From assembly GCF_903819335.1 (NCBI RefSeq), contig NZ_CAIJDE010000036.1, positions 1 to 64,000 of the forward strand: 64,000 bases of DNA, read 5' to 3'. Below are positions 7,831 to 18,200 of the stretch, piece after piece. This DNA comes from Flavobacterium panici (GTDB lineage Bacteria > Bacteroidota > Bacteroidia > Flavobacteriales > Flavobacteriaceae). The position numbers were made by a program, and so were the translations under genes. Every line of letters begins with the position of its first letter. The stretch's first letter is position 1. The notes under the pieces were generated by a model. It was not told where the DNA came from. It ran no database searches and worked only from the letters and a program-made list of their open reading frames with translations.

Positions 7831-9612
7831 ATGAAACATAAAATAGTAATAGCAGGAATGTTTGTTGCAAGTCTTTTTTGTTCTTGCTCAGATGACTACT
7901 TAGATGCTCCGGCACAATCAACATTAGACGAATCCGTTATTTTTTCCAGTCCTGATTTAGCTGCAGGAGCAGTAGACGGAATTAAAATTCCGTTTGCAGA
8001 AACTAACTCTTACAGAGGTCGTTTTCTTCCTTTTTATGGATTAAATACGGATGTAGAATGGTATAATTCTTCGCAAACCGTAAGTGATGCTTCAGATTTA
8101 TGCACCTATGATGCAAAGTCAAATAACTCACAAATGAACACGACCAACAATGCCTGGGCAATGATGTATTCAGGAATTGAACGTGCCAATCTTTGTGTTC
8201 GCGGTTTACGTACTTATGGAAACCCAACACCGGGATCTGACTTAGGATATTTATTAGGTGAAGCTTTAACTTTAAGAGCTATTTATTATGCTGATTTAAT
8301 AAAAGCCTGGGGAGATGTTCCATACCGATTTGAACCATTAACAAATGAAACACTTTACATAGGAAAAACAAGCCGTGACGAAATTTACAAACAACTGCTT
8401 AAAGATTTAGGTGAAGCTACGACATTAGTACCGTGGCCGGGTGAAACTACCGCAACAAGCAGTGTCGAAAGAATCAATAAAGCTTTCGTAAAAGGTTTCC
8501 GCGCGCGTTTAGCAATGGCTGCGAGCGGTTATCAGCAATATCCTGACGGAGTAAGAAGAAGTACAGATCCGCAGCTTTCTGTTGCCAATATGTACGCATT
8601 GGCATTAGCAGAATCCCGTTCGGTAATTGAAAGCGGATCTGCACATTTAGAATCTTCTTTCGAAACATTCTGGAGAAAATACAATCAGGAATATTTAGTT
8701 GCAGGAGGAGAATCACTATGGGAACTTCCATTTTCAGAAGGTAGAGGACGTATGTTATTTACATTTGCAGTACGCCATACTACAGATGATCAATTTCATG
8801 CAAACGGACCAAACCGCGGGGGAACTGCAGGGCCGCTTCCTTTCGTTTTTTACGACTACGATCAGGCAGATACACGTAGAGATGTAACCTGCGTTCCGTA
8901 CAAATATGGAACAGCGGTAAACAATATTGCAAAACAAGAATTAGGAGCTTTAAACACATGGTATTTTGGAAAATACCGTTACGAATGGATGACGCGCAGA
9001 GTTACTTCAACAAACGATGATGGTGTAAACAAAATTTATATGCGTTATGCAGAAGTTCTTTTAATCGCAGCAGAAGCAGCTAACGAATTAGAAGGCCCAA
9101 GTGCCGCAGCACCTTATTTAAAAGAAATCCGCAGGAGAGCATTTCCGGCCGCAGCTCAGCCAGTAAAAGTAGATGCTTATGTAAGTGCCTTAACAAGTAA
9201 AGATGCCATGTTTAAAGCATTGGTAGAAGAAAATAAATTTGAGTTTACAGGAGAAATGGAGCGTAAACAAGCCCTAATTCGCTGGAACCTTCTTAAAACA
9301 AAACTAGACGAAGCCAAAGTCAAAATGACAAACTTATCGCAGCGTTTGGGCGAATATGCTACAGTGCCAACAACCTTATATTATAAATTTAAAGCTGATA
9401 ATGTGAGCTTGGATATTTACGGATTAAACCGTGGAGAAACGGCTAATCCGGGAGCTGCTTATACTTCTTTTGAATGGACATGGACAGGCGCTGCCACCGA
9501 TGCAAAAATCAATAGTTTGTATAAAGCCGGCGTGAATCCTGATAACAGACAATTCTGGCCAATCTGGCAAGTGTTTATTGACGGAAGTAACGGTAAATTA
9601 ACTAATGATTAG
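7831..9612 (+). CDS. susD: SusD/RagB family nutrient-binding outer membrane lipoprotein
   Basis: 593 residues. Lipoprotein signal with Cys17/Cys19 (SLFCSCSDDYLDAP), then the SusD TPR-rich fold: an early GEALTLRAIYYADLIKAWGD motif typical of SusD helix pairs and late conserved stretches such as IYMRYAEVLLIAAEAANE. SusD proteins sit on the cell surface, bind glycan and close over SusC. It directly follows the SusC gene and forms its partner. Length is in the usual 500-650 range. Confidence 0.95.
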   Translation: MKHKIVIAGMFVASLFCSCSDDYLDAPAQSTLDESVIFSSPDLAAGAVDGIKIPFAETNSYRGRFLPFYGLNTDVEWYNSSQTVSDASDLCTYDAKSNNSQMNTTNNAWAMMYSGIERANLCVRGLRTYGNPTPGSDLGYLLGEALTLRAIYYADLIKAWGDVPYRFEPLTNETLYIGKTSRDEIYKQLLKDLGEATTLVPWPGETTATSSVERINKAFVKGFRARLAMAASGYQQYPDGVRRSTDPQLSVANMYALALAESRSVIESGSAHLESSFETFWRKYNQEYLVAGGESLWELPFSEGRGRMLFTFAVRHTTDDQFHANGPNRGGTAGPLPFVFYDYDQADTRRDVTCVPYKYGTAVNNIAKQELGALNTWYFGKYRYEWMTRRVTSTNDDGVNKIYMRYAEVLLIAAEAANELEGPSAAAPYLKEIRRRAFPAAAQPVKVDAYVSALTSKDAMFKALVEENKFEFTGEMERKQALIRWNLLKTKLDEAKVKMTNLSQRLGEYATVPTTLYYKFKADNVSLDIYGLNRGETANPGAAYTSFEWTWTGAATDAKINSLYKAGVNPDNRQFWPIWQVFIDGSNGKLTND

Positions 9613-9660
9613 GGTTATTAATCTCATACAATTATTTATTAATTATAAGGCATCATGTTT

Positions 9661-11244
9661 ATGAAAACAAAATATATAATAAAAGGATTAATAGCTTCAA
9701 TTGTATTGACAGCTGTTATTTCGGGCTGTGAAAATTATAACGAAGAAGTTATAGACAGCATAAATACAAGCAGGGAATTTTCTCCAATTGGTTTAACAGC
9801 AAAAGTCAGAAACCAGACTACAGTTGAGTTAAACTGGACTGTAAAACAAGAGGAAATTCCAGATCATTATGTAGTAGAATTTAGTGCAGATGATCCGGAC
9901 TTTAAAACGATTTTTAAAACCATTAACGTTACGCCTGAGCAATTACCAGTTCAGGTTGCATTAGAGGGTGAAACCGTTTATTCAATTAGAGTAAAAGCAG
10001 TTGGTTCAACAGGATTGGAAGACTCAAAATGGTCTGTGGTAACCGCAACTACGCTTTCAGAGCAAATTTTCTTCCCGGTTCAGGATGCAGATATCGATGC
10101 TAAATTTGTTACTTTGAGATGGACACCAAATAGCAACGTTACACAAATTTCTGTTACTCCGGGCAATATCATTCATACGATAACACCTGCAGAAAAAACA
10201 GCAGGAGCTGCAATCGTAAACGGACTTACTGGTGAAACAGCTTATACGGCAACATTATTAAACGGAACTAAAACAAGAGGAACTGCAACTTTTACAACCG
10301 GAATTGATATTACGAATGGGATTGTAGTGAATCCGGGAGATGATTTAGCAGCAAGCATTGCAGCCGCGCCTGCCGGATCAAGATTATTGTTAATGCCGGG
10401 AACTTTTAGTACAACTGGTGAAATAATTTTAAATAAATCACTTATTATAAGAGGATTTAAAACAGGCGACAAACCAAAACTGAATGTTAAGTTTACAATC
10501 AATCCGGGAGTTACAAATCTTTCGTTAGTAGATTTAGATTTGAATGGAACAGGATTGAACAATGCAGCCGTGATAGCTTTTAATAGTACAGGAACTTTTG
10601 GTGATGTTTTAGTAAGAGGATGTTATGTTCATGATTATACACGTTCATTCCTTTTAAATACGACAACAAATGCTGCAGCCAAAATAAATTCATTTACAAT
10701 TGATAACTGTATTGTTAGAAAAGTAAATACTAATATTGGTGCTGAATTTATAGATGTCAGATATGGTTATGTAAATAGTATCGTTCTTCAAAACAGTACA
10801 TTTGATACTTGTTCTGACTCACGTGAATTTATTCGTTTAGATGCTTCTGCTAATATATCAGGTACAGGGTTAACAACAAATGTATTAATCAGCAGCTGTA
10901 CTTTGTATAAAGTTTGTACAACTGTAGCTTCAAAAAGAATTTTATACAGTCGTTTCAATTCAAATACAGCTACTATAAAAAATACTTTAATAACAGATAC
11001 GCCAACAGCAATTTATTCAAACCAAAACGGAACAGCGACGCCTACAACACCTCCTACTTTTTCTAGGAATAATTATTATAATGCAAACTTATTGTACACA
11101 GTAGGTGCAGAGGCAATTACAGTTGATAAGTCTGCTTATACAACACTCGATCCGCAGTTCGTAAATGCAGCAAGCGGTGACTTTACAGTAAAAAATCAAA
11201 CCCTGATCGACAACCAAATTGGAGATCCACGCTGGTTAGATTAA
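9661..11244 (+). CDS. Surface lipoprotein with FN3-like and DUF4957/DUF5123-like domains
   Basis: 527 residues from the ATG at 9661, preferred over an ATG two codons upstream because it gives a normal lipoprotein signal with Cys23 (VISGCENYNEE). Residues about 45-130 look like a fibronectin type III domain. From about 215 on there is a right-handed beta-helix-like region (ASIAAAPAGSRLLLMPGTFS, then repeated N/V/T-rich turns), as in DUF4957/DUF5123 proteins. These occur beside SusCD pairs, often in pectin-type loci, and are thought to be glycan-binding or lyase-like surface proteins. No catalytic lyase motif is evident. It is the third gene of the SusCD operon and ends at a strong terminator. 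Confidence 0.75.
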   Translation: MKTKYIIKGLIASIVLTAVISGCENYNEEVIDSINTSREFSPIGLTAKVRNQTTVELNWTVKQEEIPDHYVVEFSADDPDFKTIFKTINVTPEQLPVQVALEGETVYSIRVKAVGSTGLEDSKWSVVTATTLSEQIFFPVQDADIDAKFVTLRWTPNSNVTQISVTPGNIIHTITPAEKTAGAAIVNGLTGETAYTATLLNGTKTRGTATFTTGIDITNGIVVNPGDDLAASIAAAPAGSRLLLMPGTFSTTGEIILNKSLIIRGFKTGDKPKLNVKFTINPGVTNLSLVDLDLNGTGLNNAAVIAFNSTGTFGDVLVRGCYVHDYTRSFLLNTTTNAAAKINSFTIDNCIVRKVNTNIGAEFIDVRYGYVNSIVLQNSTFDTCSDSREFIRLDASANISGTGLTTNVLISSCTLYKVCTTVASKRILYSRFNSNTATIKNTLITDTPTAIYSNQNGTATPTTPPTFSRNNYYNANLLYTVGAEAITVDKSAYTTLDPQFVNAASGDFTVKNQTLIDNQIGDPRWLD

Positions 11245-11273
11245 TAATTCATTGTTTTTTTTCATATTGGTTT

Positions 11274-11303
11274 AAAAAGGGATGCAGTTTTGCATCCCTT
11301 TTT
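11274..11303. terminator. Intrinsic terminator after the SusCD operon
   Basis: AAAAAGGGATGCA (11274-11286), loop GTTT, TGCATCCCTTTTT (11291-11303). Perfect 13-bp stem with a T-run, 30 bp after the stop codon; it can work in both directions. Confidence 0.9.
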
Positions 11304-11422
11304 GTATAAAATAAATCCGTTCAAACCTGTGAAAATCTATGTGCCAACTCAAAAAAAGTGACTGTAAACCTAGACTGAAAATTGCGTCAGGACTCTTTAC
11401 TTATGGTATTCCAGTCACAATA

Positions 11423-11776
11423 TTATTTATAAACCTTACCATCACATTCAAAATTAAAACTCAAAATAGTATCTTTCTTATGAATACTAAATATAAGCTC
11501 GCCTTTCTTTTTTATAATAGTATCTCCTATTTCTATCTGTTCTTTATATTTTGCCCACCATAAATCACTTCTTTTCGAATTACAATCACATTTTTTTTGT
11601 GTAATTGGGTTAATTCCTCTATAATCAAATCTGTCATCTGTAACACTAGGTATTCTTTTAACAATTAAAAGGCATTCATCTGTTCTTCGATTTTCTGCCG
11701 AAGCATCACAATCATTAGCAGAATTACAAGAAAACAAACTTAAACACACACAAAATAAAATGATATACTTTTTCAT
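11423..11776 (-). CDS. Small lipoprotein downstream of the RHS gene, possible immunity protein
   Basis: 117 residues with a lipoprotein signal (LSLFSCNSANDCD, Cys17). The mature part has several more cysteines (DECLL, KKCDCNS, FECDG) and no recognised domain. It starts 15 bp after the RHS gene stop on the same strand. A small exported protein in this position often protects against the RHS C-terminal toxin, but that role is inference from position only; it could also be an accessory surface protein. Confidence 0.55.
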   Translation of the reverse strand: MKKYIILFCVCLSLFSCNSANDCDASAENRRTDECLLIVKRIPSVTDDRFDYRGINPITQKKCDCNSKRSDLWWAKYKEQIEIGDTIIKKKGELIFSIHKKDTILSFNFECDGKVYK

Positions 11777-11791
11777 AACATATTATATTTT

Positions 11792-14700
11792 TTAAAATAA
11801 TCTTTTTGTATTGGTAATTCCATAATTAACCCCTTTACTTGGGGTGAAATTAATCAGAAGGCTGTTTGTTATTACACCCTCATTTTTATTAATAATAAAT
11901 TGCCCTGCTTCATTAGGATCTAATCCTTGATAATGAGAAAATCCTAAATAATTGTACGATGCACCACCACCTCTAGAATAACCTTTCAAGCCATCAAATA
12001 ATTTAATTCCACCTTGAGTATCGTAAACATCAAAAGAAGTCCCAAAACCTCCATCAAATCTACTTGTTGACAGTCCTGATCCAAAAGTTAAAAAACCACC
12101 AATTTTTCCTCTTTCATCTGCAACAAGACTAAACGCAACAGAGTAAGTTGTAAAATTATAGTCTACAGATCCTGATAAAGTTATACCAAGTCCATCAGGT
12201 GTATATGGCCCATACTCTCCAGAAGGAACATAATTACATTTATATCCTTTTACATTAATATTCTCTAATTCTATAGTATTGGGTATATTTTTCGATTTTT
12301 TACCATTTTTATTTCCATATCTTCCTACCCAGGTAGTAGTTTTTTTGTCATATATCCAACTACCTGTGGCATCTGTATATTTTTGTCCATTTCTTGCATC
12401 TACACCCGCTGGTGGGTCACTGCTATGATTTGCAATGGCATCTTCATAACTTGCGTTTTCGCCATTTTCGGTTCTGTATCCTCCTTCATCCCAATCGTAA
12501 TAAGTTCCAGACTGGCCTGCTTGTGGTTTCATTCCATCTGGGTCAACAAAAAGCACAGGATTATTGTAGGCGTAATTATATGGAGTCCATCGTCTGGACA
12601 TTTCAGAAAGCGGGTCAATATTCATCCAACGACCAAGAGCTGCATCATAATTTCTCGCTCCGTAGTCATAAAAGTTAAGACCCAGTTCATCCTGCAGTTC
12701 TTTTCCATTATACTTATATTTTTGTGCAGTTGCATTGCCTACTGTATTAACTGTATTGATATTACTCATTTGTTTTAAACCAAGAGGATAATAATTGTTT
12801 TCTTCAATAATTTTTAAACTCTTATTATAACTTAAACGGATGTTCCCTAAATGATCTTTGTATTGATAAATATACTCATAAACCCCTGAATTATTCCGCA
12901 CATATCCTTCTGGTTGTGGAAAAAATTGTAAGTTGTTGTTTTCATACTGAAATCCTCCCACATAATCTGTAGTAATACCGTTTACCACTTTTCTTTGTTT
13001 TGCTCCTGCTGCATCATAAGTATAATTAATGGTTTTTCCTTGTATCGTAACCTGTACCGGAAGATTGAGATAATTGTACGAAATGGCAGTAATACCTTTA
13101 TTGGCATCTGTTAGCATATTACCGTTAAAATCATAACTATAATCTATATTAGAGCCGCTGGTTCCATTATCAAAACCTTGTGCATTATTAGAACTGTCCT
13201 CGACTTTTTGCAGTTTGTTACCGCTGTCGTAAGTATAAACCAAATTATCAATAATACCATAATTGGCTGTATTTAGAATGGTGTTTCCATTCCTGAACAT
13301 CTTCAATATATTTCCATTTTTATCATACATTGGTTTTTCAGTATAACGGTCTAAATTGTCTTTGGCCTCAGTTAAACGGTTAAGGGCATCGTAGCTATAG
13401 AGATAACTTCTTAAACTGGTGTCTGTATGGGCTGTTTTCCAAAAAGTCTGGCTTATATTTCCATTAAATAAAGAGGTTCCGGCTGTTGGGGTATTGTAGT
13501 TTATTTTAAAAGCAAACAAAGAAGTTCCCATATTGTTAATATCGTTAATATTTTTAAGCCATCCACGAACATTATAGTTATACTTTACAGTTTGTACTCC
13601 ACCTACTATTTTTGAAACTAACTGACCTAAATTATCATATTGATTAGAAATAATCGTTTCCTGAACCTGACTGTTTATTTTTTGTTTCTGGGTCAATATC
13701 CTTCCCATATGGTCATAAGTAAAAGTATCAACAATTATTATATTAGGCGCACTTGTTTTTTGATGTGCTGTCGTGCTTTCAAGTATTTTACCGGCAAAGT
13801 CAATATTATTTTTAATAGTATTTACAGTTCCTAAAAAATTGTTTTTACTATAAGTATAAATAGACCTTCCTTTTGCATCATAATAGATAACGTTTGTTGT
13901 CCATAAAGAAGTTCCTAAAATACGCACTTTAGAGCAGGTCATTAATCCTTTTGCATTGGTAACAGGTGTAACATTATAAGAGGTTACAGTCGTTCCTCCA
14001 TCTAAATCAATAGTGGTATAATTATCATAGTAGTTTATCGTTAATAAATCTATTCCTGCATCAGGGAAAGCAGATTTAGAATAATATACATTTGTCCCAT
14101 TAATGGCTATAGGAGAAGTAAGTCTGCTTTCAAATAAAATACCAGCTGCATTTGCCAGACCTTGTACGGCTGCACGTGTAATTTGTGTTGTATTGACATA
14201 TTCGCCGGTATAAACAGGTCTGCTAAAAGCATCATATTTGGTAAACATCCATTTCTTTAAAGCTCTTAAATTTGCATCTTGCGTAAGTATTGGGCGGTCC
14301 AGTTTATCATAAACAATGTATTCCCATTCTTTTCCAGGCAGCTTTTTCTCTACCAAACGATTACGATTGTCGTATTTGTACTGATAACAAAGATTATTTA
14401 ATACAGCTTCGGTAAAAGCTCCTTCTGCTTTTGGCGGAAGTACAAAAGTCAGGTTTCCATATTGATCGTATACATAGTACGTATCATGAGGTGCTTGGCT
14501 GGAAAGCAGCAGCCCGTTATTATCTTTATAATCTGAATAGGTTCTTTTTAATATAATATTGCCTTCTTTATTTTTAAACTCTTCAGTAGTATTGTTTTTT
14601 CCTGAAGTCCAGTTTTCATTTTTCATAATTGTTTTATGCAATTGTAAATCAGCATATGTTCCGGCATTCTCTAAATAAGGAACTTCTTTATTCCCATTAG

Positions 14701-15289
14701 TGAAAGAGACTTTAAAACGTTTTACATTGTCAGTTGTACTATTAGCATAATAATCAAACTTAATGGTGTGATCACTATCAATAAATTTATTTAATTCCCA
14801 TGCAGCACCCGGAGCACTTTGTTTCCTAATCCTGCTTAGTGGTGATGCTTCTGCATATTTTTCTGAGAAAGGAGTTGTCATAGAAGGATGTATTCCCGCA
14901 AAATCATCTGGAAATTTACTGGCATAAAAAGAACTAAGGGCATAAATATCTCCATAATAGTCCGGTATTAAACTGGTTTCAATATCCAAACTACTGGCTG
15001 TTCTGGCATAAGGCAGATATTCTCTTTTCTGCCTGCCGAAATAATCATAACCATAAGGCGTTATAATATCCTGTTTACTTCCTCCTCCCTGTTTTGCAAT
15101 ACGCTGTAAAGGGCGGCCTAATCCATCAAAATAAGTTATGACCTCAATTTTTTCATCATTTAAAACTGTTCCTGTAGTAGTCCCTGTTTGAAAAGTGGTT
15201 GATTTGACAAAATTTCTAGTGGTTGTTTGAGCAACAATAGAAGTTTGTATTAATAATACGGCTATTAAAATATAGAATAACTTTTTCAT
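11792..15289 (-). CDS. Sec-exported RHS/YD-repeat protein with DUF6443 and variable C-terminus
   Basis: 1165 residues. Signal peptide (about 1-20), a DUF6443-type N-terminal region (EVITYFDGLGRPLQRIAKQG; YGYDYFGRQKREYLPYA), many YD repeats (YDNRNRLVEKKLPG, YDALNRLTEAKDN, YDFNGNMLTDANKG), then the RHS-associated core (ARNYDAALGRWMNIDPLSE to NPVLFVDPDGM, about 885-920). A tail of about 245 residues (921-1165) follows that is not YD-like and is rich in Gly/Ser/aromatic residues. YD/RHS proteins form a hollow shell, often around a C-terminal toxin. Unlike T6SS Rhs proteins this one has a Sec signal. It starts 10 bp after the upstream YD gene. Tail function is unknown. Confidence 0.85.
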   Translation of the reverse strand: MKKLFYILIAVLLIQTSIVAQTTTRNFVKSTTFQTGTTTGTVLNDEKIEVITYFDGLGRPLQRIAKQGGGSKQDIITPYGYDYFGRQKREYLPYARTASSLDIETSLIPDYYGDIYALSSFYASKFPDDFAGIHPSMTTPFSEKYAEASPLSRIRKQSAPGAAWELNKFIDSDHTIKFDYYANSTTDNVKRFKVSFTNGNKEVPYLENAGTYADLQLHKTIMKNENWTSGKNNTTEEFKNKEGNIILKRTYSDYKDNNGLLLSSQAPHDTYYVYDQYGNLTFVLPPKAEGAFTEAVLNNLCYQYKYDNRNRLVEKKLPGKEWEYIVYDKLDRPILTQDANLRALKKWMFTKYDAFSRPVYTGEYVNTTQITRAAVQGLANAAGILFESRLTSPIAINGTNVYYSKSAFPDAGIDLLTINYYDNYTTIDLDGGTTVTSYNVTPVTNAKGLMTCSKVRILGTSLWTTNVIYYDAKGRSIYTYSKNNFLGTVNTIKNNIDFAGKILESTTAHQKTSAPNIIIVDTFTYDHMGRILTQKQKINSQVQETIISNQYDNLGQLVSKIVGGVQTVKYNYNVRGWLKNINDINNMGTSLFAFKINYNTPTAGTSLFNGNISQTFWKTAHTDTSLRSYLYSYDALNRLTEAKDNLDRYTEKPMYDKNGNILKMFRNGNTILNTANYGIIDNLVYTYDSGNKLQKVEDSSNNAQGFDNGTSGSNIDYSYDFNGNMLTDANKGITAISYNYLNLPVQVTIQGKTINYTYDAAGAKQRKVVNGITTDYVGGFQYENNNLQFFPQPEGYVRNNSGVYEYIYQYKDHLGNIRLSYNKSLKIIEENNYYPLGLKQMSNINTVNTVGNATAQKYKYNGKELQDELGLNFYDYGARNYDAALGRWMNIDPLSEMSRRWTPYNYAYNNPVLFVDPDGMKPQAGQSGTYYDWDEGGYRTENGENASYEDAIANHSSDPPAGVDARNGQKYTDATGSWIYDKKTTTWVGRYGNKNGKKSKNIPNTIELENINVKGYKCNYVPSGEYGPYTPDGLGITLSGSVDYNFTTYSVAFSLVADERGKIGGFLTFGSGLSTSRFDGGFGTSFDVYDTQGGIKLFDGLKGYSRGGGASYNYLGFSHYQGLDPNEAGQFIINKNEGVITNSLLINFTPSKGVNYGITNTKRLF

Positions 15290-15299
15290 GGCAGCGACA

Positions 15300-18200
15300 T
15301 TAAGGTTTGTAATTGTATTCGTTCTTACTCACTATTTTTCCTTCAGCATCTTTGACCTGTTTCAGCCTGTTAAATGCATCATATTCATAATACACTGTAT
15401 AACCTTTAGGATCAGTCATACTCGTGATTCCTATCAGCGGGTCATAGGTGTAGGTCGTCACCATTGCATTAGGAGCTGCATTTCTCAGATTGGTTAATGT
15501 GGTACGAAGTGTATTTTCCAGCGCCAGGGTATTGTCAGCATTTGATGCGTTTACTGCTGCCGTAATAGTACTTTGTATAGCTGCTGCATTAGCCGCCGTA
15601 AAGTTTTCCAGTTTAGCAATTGGATACTGATTATTATAACCCCATACATAATAGGTATCAGTACCATTTGTACGTTTAAACTGTTGCAATTTCCCTTTAA
15701 CACCATAACTGTCAAAACTTATAAAAGGCTTGTAGTAGGATGTATACGCTGATTCTGAAACAGCAGTATCAAATTCTCCTTTATAAATCGTCTTTGGGAG
15801 ATATAATCCTGAACTGTTAAAGTATTCTGTTTTTACAGCCTGCGTTACTATATTATTCTTTAAAGTGAGGTTTTCGACAGGTACTCCTGTCATATTTTTG
15901 GCTGTTAGAGCTACATTTACTGCATCAGTAAAATCAAAAGGATATTTTATTTTCTCTACAATTTGTGTATTATCAACAGTATATGAAGTAGATTTTAACA
16001 AATCACGTGTATTGTAGCTATAATTTGTTTCAGTTACTATACTTTTATTATCATCTGTTTTAAGTGTATTTGTTAGTTTGGTTTTTAATGGCCATTCAAC
16101 TTTATAAAAATAAGGAAGCAGATCGCTGTCAAACTTTTTCTGCCCTCTATCCCTAAAGGCTTTTATAACATTACTATAAGTTGATGTATATTCAAACTCT
16201 TCCTTCTCTACAAGTGTATTTGGCCCGCCTGACATCTTGGTCCCGAATTTTTCAATAGATTTTAGCAATCCGTTAGTATAATTTAGATAAGCTGGTGAAT
16301 CCGGAAAGTTGTCATCAAACTTGTCAGACTCTGTATTATTGAAAAAATTATATCTTACAGTAGAAGTATCGTCATCATCATCCAGAATATATTCTTCTAC
16401 CCAATCATATCCTATAGAATTCCCCTGACTAAATGTTGACAGAGGTGTCTTTGATTCTGATACTTGAACCAGACAGCTGCCAATATTACTTGGAATCCCT
16501 GCGCGTCGTCCCAAATAATACAGTACAGGTTCTGAAAGCATCAATCCTGTCTGATAGCTAAATCTTCTGGTTTTAGCATCGGTTTTGATTTCGCTTATTC
16601 GTATCCCTCCGGCTTTATAATTTGGTGTAGGAACTCCCGGAGTACGGGTTATAGTATTCTGATAATACAATCTCCAATAAACCAATACATCCCTTGGAGG
16701 CGTATACGCTGTAAATTCGTAAGTACCAGCATCTAAAGCATACTCTTTAACTGCTAATGATGCTTCACTTCCCTGTCCTAAAGGAGCTGATCCATAAACA
16801 TATTCATATACATAGGGGCATTCATAAGTAAAAAGAGTGTTTGCAGCAGGGCTGATTTTTCTTATCCTTCCTAAAGGATTCACAGCGCTATTACGGTATT
16901 GATACGTAGGATCTTTAGCACCTGTAGAACTTTCTATGCTGCCGGTAATTTTTAACGTGGTTGGGCTGCTTATTTGGAAAGTATAAACACGGGTTGAAGG
17001 ATAATCACCCCACAAATACTCTGTACTATATTTATTATAGACAGGAATATCTTCCATAATACTATTCGTAGATGATAAAGGCTCATAAGTATGGTTTTCG
17101 AAGAAACCGGAAGGAATTAAATGAGGCTCATATTTATATTCCTCTGTTCCTCCTGTTGGATAGGTTATTTTTTTTAATGTTCCAATAATGGTCTTGTCAA
17201 AATTGGCATCTTTTTTTACCCCAGAATAATTTACATTATTAATTTTTAAGCCTACATAATACTTTTCACCATAATTGCCTCCATTTTGAAAACCCCAGTA
17301 ATCCACATTTTTTGAGTTTTTTGCAGGAAAACTGCCTCCGAAATAATGAAATTTATGACCACCGTTTAAAGGTGTGCTTCCTGAGTATTCCGTTACTTTA
17401 TTTAATTTAAGTCTTTTAAAAACATGTTCGTATTGGGCACTGCCGGCATAATCGTTATTAAAATAACTATAGTCAAATTTATACGATTTTATTACGGCAT
17501 TTATATTGTTATAAATTGAGATCTGATCTAGTTTTTTACTAGTACCTTTTATATCAAATCGATCTGAACCGATAAATTCTATGCGGCCAAAATCACCTGA
17601 AATGGTTTTTAACCTCAAAGCAGTATTAACTACTTTTGATTTATAATAATAAAGAGAACTTTGTTTATTATAATTGTAATTTTCACAAGATTCTTGTGTT
17701 GGCAGATATTGTATTTCAGTATCATATACAAAATTGATCTCATTACCCTTACTTGTAATTATTTTACTTAAACACCAGCTTGTTACCATAGGGTAAGGAT
17801 TCTGTTTATTTACATCAAAAAATGTCTCGCATGCTATACGAAATGGAGACCATTCTGTAAAACTTGATGGATCACTATCATATTTGGTATCAAATGTTTC
17901 TGTATTCTTGTTTAGCCAGCCAAGGCTGGAATAAGTTCTGGTGATCTCCCATTGGTTGTATAAATATTGATTTCCTTCATTATCAATTATTTTAAAAGAA
18001 ACACTGCCTGAAGCTTTTGTAACTTCAATTTTTAAATTATGAGATTTATCAAACAAAACAGCACCTCGTGATTTGTCTAATATAAATTTACCGCTCATAT
18101 GAGGTAAATTGTAATAAAAAATATCTGGTTCAGGATCATATTTCAAATAATTGACAATATCTCCCATTACTCCTGTATAATAGCAAGCTAAACCAGGTTC

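Noticed and set aside
10242..10562. Minus-strand open frame inside the DUF5123-like lipoprotein gene
   Set aside because: It lies wholly within a well-supported gene with signal peptide and operon context.
12383..12778. Long open frame on the plus strand inside the RHS gene
   Set aside because: Antisense to the conserved RHS core; it has no domain, start context or codon pattern of a real gene. Such shadows are common in YD-repeat genes.
16360..16390. CATCATCATC run as a phase-variable microsatellite
   Set aside because: It encodes an Asp run in the YD protein in units of three bases; length change would not shift the frame.
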